Source: Patescibacteria group bacterium
GTDB taxonomy: Bacteria > Patescibacteriota > Patescibacteriia > 2-12-FULL-60-25
Length of the DNA: 64,000 nucleotides
Direction: 5' to 3'
Assembly: GCA_031082005.1 (NCBI GenBank)
Contig: JAVHLR010000001.1
Coordinates: 63,251-127,250, forward strand
Shown here: piece after piece, positions 49,111 through 57,600 of the stretch
Layout: every line of letters starts with the position of its first letter
Position numbering within the stretch: position 1 is the first letter of the stretch
Program-made: the position numbers and the translations under genes
Notes under the pieces: generated by a model
The model's database searches: none
What the model saw: the letters and a program-made list of their open reading frames with translations, nothing else
Told to the model about the DNA's origin: nothing

Positions 49111-49797
49111 ATGGTAGCGAAGGCTACAAAAATCCTGTGGTTGTCCCGTCACCACCCCGATGAGGGGAAAGAACGGGAACTCCGGCGGGTGTTCGGAGGA
49201 GAGGTCGACGTCCACGTGGATGATCGACCCCTCTCTCCGGACGGTGCGCAGGACGTTTTGGGCCGGATGCGATCCGGCGGGTTCGCAGAGGTTGTTCTGG
49301 TCGCCCCGACCAGCATCCTCTCAGAACTCTGCCAGCGGGGGATTAAACCCCTCTGGCCCAAGATGTTGCAAGACCGGCAGACGTTTGAAGGGTTCGACCG
49401 GGTCCTCGGGATCCGTAAGAACCTGGAAGATGTCCAGCCGGTTGTGGAGGCCAAGGGCCGCAAGGTCATGTGGCTTTCGCGATTCGCGCCTGCTGGAAGG
49501 CAGATGGTTGAACTTCGTCGATTGTTCGGTGATGACGTGGTGGTAACACACCGCGATATCCCGAACGTCGAGCGAGCGGTTGAGTTCTTCCGCAACGGTG
49601 GTTTCGAAGCCATCGTCGCGGTCGTGCCTGAGGCGGTTTTCGAACGTCTCTCGACACAAGAACTCCCGCTCCTGCGGAGCGAGGCCATCAAGGAGAACGA
49701 CCCGTCGCGGATCGAGTTCCGTGGCGGTGGAGGACAGGGTTTCCGATTCGATCGGTACGTCTGGTACCGGATCGAGAAGGTCACCGAACGCCTCTAG
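49111..49797 (+). CDS. Unknown protein with internal duplication
   Basis: 228 residues. Two half-copies of ~110 residues each begin with KILWLSRHHPDEGKERELRRVFGGEVDVHVDDRPLSPDGAQDVLGRMRSGGFAEVVLVAP and KVMWLSRFAPAGRQMVELRRLFGDDVVVTHRDIPNVERAVEFFRNGGFEAIVAVVP, so the protein arose by duplication of one alpha/beta domain (two strands flanking an ELRR helix, GGFEAIVAVV second half). No active-site motif. The C-terminus is Gly/Phe-rich (RGGGGQGFRFDRYVWY). Confidence 0.7.
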   Translation: MVAKATKILWLSRHHPDEGKERELRRVFGGEVDVHVDDRPLSPDGAQDVLGRMRSGGFAEVVLVAPTSILSELCQRGIKPLWPKMLQDRQTFEGFDRVLGIRKNLEDVQPVVEAKGRKVMWLSRFAPAGRQMVELRRLFGDDVVVTHRDIPNVERAVEFFRNGGFEAIVAVVPEAVFERLSTQELPLLRSEAIKENDPSRIEFRGGGGQGFRFDRYVWYRIEKVTERL

Positions 49798-50116
49798 TCG
49801 TCTCTCCCACCCCACCCTGGGTGCCAAAATGGGTAGCCAGTTCGAGCAAGGCTGGAATCTCGAATATGCTGGTCCCGGCGATAATGGGCATATGATCTTT
49901 CGCTGTTGGGCATAGGCACAGCAGCAAGGAAAGCACTCGGCTTGGTGAGATGAATGCAGTGCACAACGCAAACATCTCACCCTCCGATCCTGGCTCGTCC
50001 CGACGTAACATGGGGACGCATCGGGATCGGAGCATGCAATTGAGACGCATACTTCGACTGTGCCGGCAGAACCGGTAAAAACAAAAGCGGACTCTGTCCG
50101 CACAGGAGAAACGGTC
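49798..50116 (+). other. Structured spacer, 319 bases
   Basis: Between two unknown genes; contains copy 5 of the module at 49931-50037, preceded by stem-like CGAG..CTCG (49842-49864). No protein frame supported. Confidence 0.6.
49931..50037 (+). ncRNA. Structured RNA module, copy 5
   Basis: AAGCACTCGG, stem GGTGAGATG/CATCTCACC enclosing GCAGTGCACAACGC, second branch CTCCGATCC (49982-49990)/GGATCGGAG (50024-50032) then GCATGC. Compared with copy 4 both arms of the second branch change together (TTCGATCC/GGATCGAA to TCCGATCC/GGATCGGA). Confidence 0.7.
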
Positions 50117-50665
50117 ATGTCGACATTGGCTCATTGCGCAGAGGAACAGATGTTTCAGGACTGGGAACCGCAGAGGATTGAGATCTCTGAGGAAATCGCC
50201 TCCAGACTGACGCCGTGGCAGCTCAACAAGCTGCGTGAAATGCTGGACGGAAAGATCGGAGAAGTCGATTGGGATCTGAACGAAAGCTCCACACCGATTG
50301 TCGTCACGAGATCATTTGCCTGTGTGGTCGGCTGGACAGATAAGGTAGAAATGCCGTGGGGTGAAAACAAAAAGGTCTTTTACGCTCAGGTTCAGCGGAA
50401 GGGGCGTCCCATCTGGGGGCGTTTCGTTCGGAGAAGTCTGGGTAGGGAAACGACCTCGATCACTGCGGTACTTCGCCCAGTCGGGGAAAGCCCCTGTCCT
50501 GTGGGATGGTTGGTTGTGGCTGCCTATGTTGGTGAGGCCGCGCCTCCATTCCCTGGTGATCCATTCGAGACATCGGATAGTGAGAAATACTGGATGAATC
50601 ATGCCCTCCTAGACGGTGCCCTTCCGTACCGCAAGGGGACCGAGACCACCAGACGCCCCTGGTGA
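50117..50665 (+). CDS. Unknown protein of the unit
   Basis: 182 residues from ATG 50117, AGGAG eight bases upstream. Helical N-terminus (EISEEIASRLTPWQLNKLREMLDGKIGEVDWDLNESS), then strands with FYAQVQRKGRPIWGRFVRRSLGRETTSITAVLRP. No family recognised. No TM segment. Confidence 0.65.
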   Translation: MSTLAHCAEEQMFQDWEPQRIEISEEIASRLTPWQLNKLREMLDGKIGEVDWDLNESSTPIVVTRSFACVVGWTDKVEMPWGENKKVFYAQVQRKGRPIWGRFVRRSLGRETTSITAVLRPVGESPCPVGWLVVAAYVGEAAPPFPGDPFETSDSEKYWMNHALLDGALPYRKGTETTRRPW

Positions 50666-50743
50666 TCTCGTAAAAAACAGGGCCGTCGCAACTGCAGTGC
50701 GACGTAAAACGCGCAAGCGGCCATATCGGCAAAACTGCATAAC

Positions 50744-50833
50744 AAGCACTCGACTGGTGAGATTGCACATCTCACCCTTCGACCCCACTTCACTTGCCTT
50801 TGGCAAGCTACGCGGGGTCGGAGCATGGTGCTT
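50744..50833 (+). ncRNA. Structured RNA module, copy 6 (compact)
   Basis: Closing stem AAGCAC (50744-50749)/GTGCTT (50828-50833), first branch GGTGAGA (50756-50762)/TCTCACC (50770-50776) with short loop TTGCACA, second branch CTTCGACCCC/GGGGTCGGAG with inner CTTGCC/GGCAAG. The second-branch arms differ in step from copy 4. Confidence 0.75.
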
Positions 50834-51355
50834 CGAATCGAAAGGAGTCTAAAAGTGAGAGGACCTATCGATACGCGCCTGCCGTGAGGGGCGCAGCATA
50901 AATTCCTCGTAGTCCCGAGCGATCGGGACGCATTACGCGCAAGCGTAGTGCAGGCTAGGGGTGAAACCGTCATCACCCTACCCGAAGCCACTTACAGTAA
51001 TGCGGTAGCCTGTAAACTGGTGTGTACTCACACCCTCGGTTGCAGCCCGAGCCGTCCTTGATAAGAAGTATCAGAAGACCAAAAGCGCGGTCTCTGCCCT
51101 GCTTAAATTTCAGGTGTCCGGAACCGACCGAAAGGGATCGGCAGGAGTGATCCTCCTGAATCTGCACATTGTTCGGATGTGATCTGTCGGAACAGGGGTA
51201 CTGGTGCCCCCTTGCGAGCTTCGCCTCACCCTGGACCCACCCATCTTTCGAGAAAGGGTAAAGTCTAGAAAAATTTGGGCGAAAACCGACGGAGCTGCAG
51301 ATAAGCGGCCAAATCACATGTCAGGACCGACACCGGCGCGGTGCAATCCCGCAAC

Positions 51356-51379
51356 GCTCCACCAACCGGAGCAACCTGT
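51356..51379 (+). ncRNA. Second repeated hairpin motif, copy 2
   Basis: GCTCCACCAACCGGAGC then AACCTGT; identical to 48607-48630 except one loop base. Upstream flanks share a CCCGACA / CCGACAC-type start. Confidence 0.6.
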
Positions 51380-51469
51380 TGGTAACGGGAGTTTTCAGAC
51401 CCCATATCAGCAGAATTTGTCCCTCTGGACACAAGCCATGAAACAACATGGCATCTGATATTACTCGTG

Positions 51470-51503
51470 AGCCCACCGTACATTACTCGGTGTCGGTGGG
51501 CTC
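51470..51503 (+). ncRNA. Long hairpin near the end of the unit
   Basis: GAGCCCACCG / CGGTGGGCTC with a 14-base loop, 150 bases before the last gene of the unit. Confidence 0.55.
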
Positions 51504-51655
51504 TACTCAATTCGTCACGGTGCACAGTTATGGAGAGCATGATTTTGGTCATCTACGTAGGTTCGTAATGTGATTTCGTTTTGACGGGGGTAGACACTCT
51601 CTCGTCTTCGACCCGAAAATTCGGGAAAGCATTACGGATCAATGCGGAGGACCAC

Positions 51656-51874
51656 ATGAATAGTTTCATCGTTCTTCGCGCCATGGTCCAGCGGACCAAC
51701 GGCGCCATCGAAGTCGAGTACCGTGTTGCTGTGGAAGGCTCCATGGCCTACTTCAGCAACACTGGTGACGAAGTCAAAGTCTTGGCAGTCCACGCCCTGG
51801 TCATCCAGGCGCCGGACGCCGCGACTGCCCGCATCCTCGCGGGCAAAAAGCTCCTTCCAGTGACCATCTACTAG
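51656..51874 (+). CDS. Small unknown protein, last gene of the unit
   Basis: 72 residues from ATG 51656 with GGAGG six bases before. MNSFIVLRAMVQRTNGAIEVEYRVAVEGSMAYFSNTGDEVKVLAVHALVIQAPDAATARILAGKKLLPVTIY. Beta-rich with a short C-terminal helix; no family recognised. The frame opens at 51581 without an RBS. Confidence 0.6.
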   Translation: MNSFIVLRAMVQRTNGAIEVEYRVAVEGSMAYFSNTGDEVKVLAVHALVIQAPDAATARILAGKKLLPVTIY

Positions 51875-51879
51875 CACTT

Positions 51880-51912
51880 GGCGGTGCATGTCAGCACATG
51901 ACACGCACCGCC
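51880..51912 (+). terminator. Stem-loop after last gene
   Basis: GGCGGTGC / GCACCGCC with inner TGTCA/TGACA. Precedes a second stem with a U-run. Confidence 0.6.
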
Positions 51913-51917
51913 CAATC

Positions 51918-51964
51918 CCTCCTTACGTATCCAGCCAACCGATGTATAAGGAGGTTTTGTTTTA
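51918..51964 (+). terminator. Terminator of the 9-kb unit
   Basis: CCTCCTTA / TAAGGAGG followed by TTTTGTTTT. With the stem-loop just before, it makes a double stop signal. Confidence 0.75.
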
Positions 51965-52021
51965 GTGAATTATTGCCCCACGTTGCCATAACCCGCGCCC
52001 TGTGATTCTATATCCTCAACA

Positions 52022-52037
52022 ATCCCTTAAATGCTAA
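52022..52037. promoter_or_regulatory. Shared 16-bp upstream element (SPFH gene copy)
   Basis: ATCCCTTAAATGCTAA, identical to 54014-54029 before the ECF sigma gene. Possibly a regulator site common to the two genes. Origin unknown. Confidence 0.4.
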
Positions 52038-52062
52038 CTACTAAATGCTTAATCCCTGACCT

Positions 52063-52809
52063 ATGTACCTACCTCTGTTTTTCATCATTGTCTTCGTCCT
52101 GCTCATCTCCGTCCGTCAAATCAACCAGTACGAGCGCGGCGTGAGATTCACGATCGGCAAATATACCGGCATGATGCAGCCAGGCTGGCGCTTGGTCATC
52201 CCGATCTTCCAGACCATGCGCAAAGTCGACATTCGCACCAAGGCGGTGGAGGTTCCTTATCAGGACGCCATCACCCGCGACAACGTGTCATGTAAGATCA
52301 ACGCCGTCATCTACTACCGTGTGGCCGACGCCGCCAAGTCCGTCATCGAAGTCGAGAATATCTGGAACGCCGTCTCGCAGTTGGCACAGACCACTATGCG
52401 CAACGTCGTCGGTGAATTGAGTCTCGATGAATTGTTGTCCGAACGCGACCAGGCTTCGGGTCGTATCAAGGAACTCGTCTCTACCCATACCCAAAGCTGG
52501 GGCATCGAAGTCTTGGGCGTCGAGCTCAAGGATATCGCTTTGCCTGAAGAGATGAAGCGCACCATCGCCAAACAGGCTGAAGCCGAACGCGAGAAGCGCG
52601 CTGTCATCATCAGCTCTGAAGGTGAAGTCGCAGCTGCAGAGAACCTGCGCAAAGCCGCCGAAATTCTCGCCAGTTCAAACGGCGCACTCCATCTGCGTAC
52701 GCTGAACACGATCAACGACGTATCGAGCGATGCGTCCAACACCATCGTCTTCGCTATGCCGCTCGAAGTGCTGCGTGCCTTCGAAAGATTCAGTCAGCCG
52801 AAAAACTAG
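52063..52809 (+). CDS. Slipin/stomatin-like SPFH membrane protein
   Basis: 248 residues. N-terminal TM (MYLPLFFIIVFVLLISV), then SPFH domain: INQYERGVRFTIGKYTGMMQPGWRLVIPIFQTMRKVDIRTKAVEVPYQDAITRDNVSCKINAVIYYRV, and an alpha-rich oligomerisation end (IAKQAEAEREKRAVIISSEGEVAAAENLRKAAEIL). Slipins form large rings on membranes. No NfeD partner is next to it, so it stands alone. Followed by a terminator. Confidence 0.93.
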   Translation: MYLPLFFIIVFVLLISVRQINQYERGVRFTIGKYTGMMQPGWRLVIPIFQTMRKVDIRTKAVEVPYQDAITRDNVSCKINAVIYYRVADAAKSVIEVENIWNAVSQLAQTTMRNVVGELSLDELLSERDQASGRIKELVSTHTQSWGIEVLGVELKDIALPEEMKRTIAKQAEAEREKRAVIISSEGEVAAAENLRKAAEILASSNGALHLRTLNTINDVSSDASNTIVFAMPLEVLRAFERFSQPKN

Positions 52810-52822
52810 TCGCAAGAAACGC

Positions 52823-52853
52823 AAAATCGCTCCGATCATTCCGGAGCGATTTT
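52823..52853 (+). terminator. Terminator of SPFH gene
   Basis: AAAATCGCTCCG / CGGAGCGATTTT with loop ATCATTC. Confidence 0.85.
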
Positions 52854-52920
52854 GGTTATCCGTCAGGACCCAGCTTGTGCATTTCCACCTGCTCACCCGA
52901 CGTGTAAAATCCAACTCGTT

Positions 52921-53568
52921 ATGTTCTTGCTGAATCTCAAGGAGTTCTTCTTGGTCATATCGGTATTATATTTCTACGGGCTGGCTTTCGGTATGCATTT
53001 TGACCAGCCGTTGTTCGGCATGGATCGACCCGCGATATTCCTGTCGGTTTGCGCCATGTACCTCTTGGCAATCGCCATGGAGATGGGCGTGACCTGGTGG
53101 AAGTCGCGGAATTTCATCATCTGGGCGACGCTCTGGCTTTTGTCATATGCCATCATAGGTCTGTACGTCGCACCGACCATCTTCGGACCGAGTATCCTGC
53201 TTTATGTATTGCTTGAGCCCCTTGTCATCGTGTTCATCGGTGGCTTCGTCTTCGGCTATTCGAGATTGTTAGCCTCGCTTTTTTTCAAGACCCGAGAACT
53301 CCAACTACCGGAACTCGAAAAGATGAGCGCCCGTCTGCCTGGTTGGACGTTGGAGAATAAAAAACTGAACAAGACATACGTCTTTTCCGACTTCGACGAA
53401 GCGCTCAACTTTTTCAATCGTGCGGTCAAGGTCGTTTCTCGCGCCAGGTTCTATCCGGAGATAACTATAAAAAAAGAACGTGTCACGTTCTGCTTCACGC
53501 CAAGTCGTGCCGGTACATACTCAAAATCCATGCTCAATCTGGCGCGCCTGTTCGATTCATTCAGCTGA
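52921..53568 (+). CDS. Four-TM membrane protein with C-terminal PCD/DCoH-like domain
   Basis: 215 residues from ATG 52921. Four TM segments in residues ~5-125, then ~85 cytoplasmic residues: LPELEKMSARLPGWTLENKKLNKTYVFSDFDEALNFFNRAVKVVSRARFYPEITIKKERVTFCFTPSRAGTYSKSMLNLARLFDSF. This follows the pterin-4a-carbinolamine dehydratase pattern (W-x...F-x-DF-x-EA-x2-F, later HHP-x-h position), but the catalytic HHP is RFYP here. So a PCD fold that probably lost activity and is tied to the membrane; the role is unknown. No recognised homologous fusion. Confidence 0.6.
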   Translation: MFLLNLKEFFLVISVLYFYGLAFGMHFDQPLFGMDRPAIFLSVCAMYLLAIAMEMGVTWWKSRNFIIWATLWLLSYAIIGLYVAPTIFGPSILLYVLLEPLVIVFIGGFVFGYSRLLASLFFKTRELQLPELEKMSARLPGWTLENKKLNKTYVFSDFDEALNFFNRAVKVVSRARFYPEITIKKERVTFCFTPSRAGTYSKSMLNLARLFDSFS

Positions 53569-53668
53569 TCCGCCTTCCGGAAGCGCGAAATCCCGGAAAG
53601 CGGCGCAAGCTCGAGTTGCGGGCTTGCGCGCTCATGAGTGACCTGGGCGGTCATTGTCTCTCCGTTCG

Positions 53669-53887
53669 TCAGGCTGCCTTTTCCATGACGGCAGTCATCG
53701 TGTACCGTTTGTACGTTCGGCTTTGGTAGAAGCCGCGCATCGCTACGGTCTCCGTGGTCGTCGTGACGTTCTGGATCCTCCATCCTGCGCCGAGCTCCCC
53801 GACCTTTTTCTTCAGGTCGTCCAGCGGTGGACTGTCCGTGCCCTCTGCTACGATGATTCTCTGGTTGCTGTTGATTTCGGTCTGCAT
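53669..53887 (-). CDS. Small unknown protein
   Basis: 72 residues from ATG 53887 with AAAGGAGG seven bases before. MQTEINSNQRIIVAEGTDSPPLDDLKKKVGELGAGWRIQNVTTTTETVAMRGFYQSRTYKRYTMTAVMEKAA. Fold pattern beta-helix-beta-beta; Tyr/Arg-rich end. Strong RBS supports it as real. Lies between PCD-like and sigma genes on the other strand. Confidence 0.65.
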   Translation of the reverse strand: MQTEINSNQRIIVAEGTDSPPLDDLKKKVGELGAGWRIQNVTTTTETVAMRGFYQSRTYKRYTMTAVMEKAA

Positions 53888-54013
53888 GACAAGCCTCCTT
53901 TCCATCTTTGCAGGTTGACGTTTATGATGCCATCGGCAAGCCGACAGCGGCCCAGATCTTGGAAAAAGAACGTTGGTCTCTCTGTTGGCGACCTCCTTTC
54001 GATAATAGGATAC

Positions 54014-54029
54014 ATCCCTTAAATGCTAA
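54014..54029. promoter_or_regulatory. Shared 16-bp upstream element (sigma gene copy)
   Basis: ATCCCTTAAATGCTAA, 16 identical bases as upstream of the SPFH gene; here just before a TATACT -10-like box at ~54054. Confidence 0.4.
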
Positions 54030-54092
54030 ATGCTAACTTTTTCTGTTTTTCGGCTATACTGTAATCGCTTAACTCATATTTCGTTAAAACCC

Positions 54093-54653
54093 ATGGAGAG
54101 CCAAATTGCCGCACGTTCATTGGAGCAAGACCATGAACTATTCCTCCGGCTAAAGCAGGATCCCGCGGTCGTCGGGGAGGTCTACGACCTGTACGCCGAT
54201 CGTCTGTACGGCTTCATCCTCAAACGTTGCGGTCACAAGGAGACGGCCGAGGATTTATTGTCGCACATATTCACCAAGTTCCTCGAGTCTTTGCCTGATT
54301 TGGAGTGGAAGAACGCCCCTCTCTCTGCCTGGCTATTCAAGGCTGCATCCAACGCTTTGATCGACCATTACCGACGCGCCTCCACAAGACTCAACGAAGG
54401 GTTGGATGAGGACTGGGATTTGCCGGGTAAGGACGACCCGGTTTGGAATACCGAAATAAAGATCGAAGGCGAAAATATCCGCGTAGCCATGAAGGAACTG
54501 TCAGCCCGCGATCAGCGAGTGCTTGATCTGAAATTTTTCGCCGGTTTCGAGACGGATGAAGTCGCTTTCGAACTAGGTGTCACCTCTAATCACGCGGCTG
54601 TGCTCATCTATCGCGCCCTCGGACGGTTGCGCCAAAAGATTCAAACCAAATAG
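54093..54653 (+). CDS. ECF-type RNA polymerase sigma factor
   Basis: 186 residues from ATG 54093. Region 2: LYDLYADRLYGFILKRCGHKETAEDLLSHIFTKFLESLPDLEWKNAPLSAWLFKAASNALIDHYRR; region 4: MKELSARDQRVLDLKFFAGFETDEVAFELGVTSNHAAVLIYRALGRLRQKI. No region 3. ECF sigma factors are normally held by a membrane anti-sigma factor encoded next to them; the next gene, eight bases later, is a transmembrane protein with a cytoplasmic N-terminus. Confidence 0.9.
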   Translation: MESQIAARSLEQDHELFLRLKQDPAVVGEVYDLYADRLYGFILKRCGHKETAEDLLSHIFTKFLESLPDLEWKNAPLSAWLFKAASNALIDHYRRASTRLNEGLDEDWDLPGKDDPVWNTEIKIEGENIRVAMKELSARDQRVLDLKFFAGFETDEVAFELGVTSNHAAVLIYRALGRLRQKIQTK

Positions 54654-54661
54654 CCATCAAT

Positions 54662-57600
54662 ATGAAACACGAAGAAGAAGCCAAGAGAATCGACGAGCTC
54701 CTCAAATCAGGAGCCGGATGTAATGATCCGGCGCTTGTTCCGTTGCAGCAGATGGCAGAGGCCCTGAAGCGCGAGGCCTCCGGCAGCGTACCTGGTTTGG
54801 ATAGACAGGTAGCTTCAAAACAACGCGCAACATTGATTTCTATGGCACAAGCAAATAAAGCCCAGTCCGCTGGGAGCGCTCCCATCCAAACCGACATGGC
54901 TGGGGCATCGGTCAGACCGTCATTTTCCGAACGCTTGCGTTCGTCCTTTTCCGGTCTGCACGCCAAGCCCTTCATGGCTTGGTCCGGTGGTTTTATCGCC
55001 GTCGCAGCTGTTTTGGTGGCTGCAGTTTTCCTTTACCGCGGACAATTGTTCGGCGATAAAGTCTTGCCCGATCTGTCCGGTCTGAACGGAGCGGCAATTT
55101 CCCGCCTGCTTATCCCCGAAGCCCACGCCGCCGACGCTTTTAGCGTAATCGCGGAAACAAAAGGAAAGGATGGCGTAGATACGACCACAGCTTTCATGGT
55201 TTCGTCCACCATCCAGGTCACGGCCGACGAACTTAAACAGCATCTGCAGATCGTCCCCGCTGATCCGACCGACATCGACGCCTTGAAGCCTTCTGCGGTC
55301 AGTGTGGCTGCTTTAGGTAACGGCCAATTCAAGGTCCAGCCGCAAGAAGCGCTTTCACCGGGTAAAGTCTACAAAGTCGTAATCCAAGCCGCAGTCGAAA
55401 AAGCCGACGGCAGCCGCGATGAGCGCGATTTTTCCTGGGCTGTCCAGACACGCAACGTCTTCCGCGTGGTCTCTTCGATCCCCGCAGACAGCTCCGCCGG
55501 GGTACCGATAAATACGGGCATCGAATTTGAGATGAGTCAGGTTGACTGGGAGGATCCGGCGTCCTTCTTCAGCATCCAGCCTGCAGTCAGCGGACGGTTC
55601 GAGGCACATGGGCGCTCCCTGGTCTTCGTCCCGGAAAAACCGCTCGCTTACAGCCAACTTTATACCGTTACTTTGAAAAAGGGTCTGAAGCTGCAGGGGA
55701 GTGAGAACGCCTTGCCCGAAGATCTGGTGATCAAATTCGAGACGCAAAGCCTTGAACAATCAAAGGATCAAGGCAATCAATATAAACCCATCGTTTATCC
55801 TTCCCAAGATTACAACCAATTTGTCGTTAATAAGGACGCTTCGCTTCCTGTGAACTGGTACGGTCAGCCCGCGCCGCAAGTCGAGGTCGTAGGCTACTCC
55901 CTGACGCAAGACGAGGCTGTCGCATATCTGATGGAGCACGATAAAACCCCTGATTTCGCCGTACTGACCCGCGAACGGAACGAAAACTATGATAAATATA
56001 CCAAGAAGCAGGCTTTCACTTTGACGGCCGCGCCGGAGAGTGCCAGCTACTATGGCTATAAGTTGCGCCTGCCGAACAATCTGCCGGTCGGTAACTATCT
56101 CGTCCGACTCAAGACGCAAGGCGTCGAAAAATTCGCCTGGACTTTCATCGATGTGACCCGTTCTCTGACTTATACAATCGCGGACGACAAGGCATTGGTC
56201 GTATGGGCTATGAACGTAGAGACGGAACGACCTTTGGGCGACCTTCCTGTCTCATATGACCAAACCAGCATGCGCACGGATCGTGACGGCGTGGCGCGGT
56301 TGCCGGTGCCAGAAATATTGACGGCCACCGATACGACAAAAGGAACGGGCGTGGCATTGAAGATCGGTTCCGGTGATCTGTCTTCAGTTATCTGGTTGCG
56401 GAATGAAGGCAGGTATTGGGGGTACTATTGGCGCAACAGCTCCAACGACCAGACGATTTCGCACATCTATCACGATCGTCCGCTCTACAAGACGACCGAT
56501 AAGCTATTCGCCTACGGTATGGTCCGCGATCGTGCGTCAGACAAGCCCGCTACCGATGCCACGCTGGAGCTCGCCAAGGCCGGATATTATTGGGACTATT
56601 TCACGCACCAAGAAAAAATCTATCGCCGCGCAGAAATCAAGACGGATGACCAGGGCTTCTTCCGTGCCGAGATGGATTGGAGCAAACTGGCTCCTGGGTA
56701 TTATCAACTGCGCATCGTGCGTAACGGAGAGACTGTCACGAGCCACAATTTCGAGATTCGTGACTACGTGAAGCCCGCTTACAGCATCGACGTCAGTTTC
56801 GACAAGCAGCAGGTTTTTGCCGGCGAGGGGCTAGTCGGTGAAGCGCGTGTCGAATTCTTCGACGGCACACCGGTCGCCGAGATGGAATTGTCTTTGAACA
56901 TAAGCGGTTCGCAGAACGGCGCGCAACAGATCAAGACCGACGCGAACGGTATTGCACGCTTCACGGTGAAGACCGAGAACTGGACCTGCGATCCGAACCA
57001 GCAATGGTTCAATTGTCCCTCATCCCGCTCGCTGAATGTCGATATCTCGCCGACTGATGGCGAGGAAGGCGAAATCTCCGGTTCGGCGTACGCGACAGTC
57101 TGGCACGCGCGAGTCTCTCTCGACAGCTACGCCAGGGTCACGGGAGATCAAGCAAAGATCCAATTCACTGCCCGTAAAGTCGATTTGCGCCAAGGTCAGG
57201 CTATCGATTCGGCGACCGTATTGGTGGATCCGCTACGTGACGCGAACATCAACGGCCGTATCATCGAAGAGACTTGGGTCCAGATCCAGACCGGCACCCG
57301 TTATGACTATGGGACCAAACAGACTTATCCGACTTATAAATATGAAACGAACCGTCGCGATGTCGCGACCGTCAATGTGACGACCGACGCTGCAGGCAAG
57401 GCAAGCATGGACTTCGCCATCCCGAGCAGCACAGCCAGTTATCGCATAATCGCTTCTGTCAAAGACGAGAACGGCGTCCAGGACTATACCGTTGCCTATT
57501 TCTCCTCTAACCATTACCGCAACTATGATTACGGCACTTATCCTGGGACTCCTGACGTGGAGGATAAGAACTATTATTTCCAGCCGCCAAAGGAACAGAA

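Larger units (their letters stand above)
50666..51655 (+). other. ~990-bp structured spacer
   Basis: Contains GGCCGTCGC..GCGAC stem (50681-50725), copy 6 of the module (50744-50833), GCCTGC/GCAGGC stems (50878-50956), repeat motif GCTCCACCAACCGGAGC (51356) and a long hairpin GAGCCCACCG/CGGTGGGCTC (51470-51503). No protein frame with a good start except the next gene. Confidence 0.6.

Noticed and set aside
42856..51964. Region as a prophage
   Set aside because: No capsid, terminase, portal, tail, lysis or integrase gene, and proteins such as DUF3228 and MoxR/VWA are not phage structural types.
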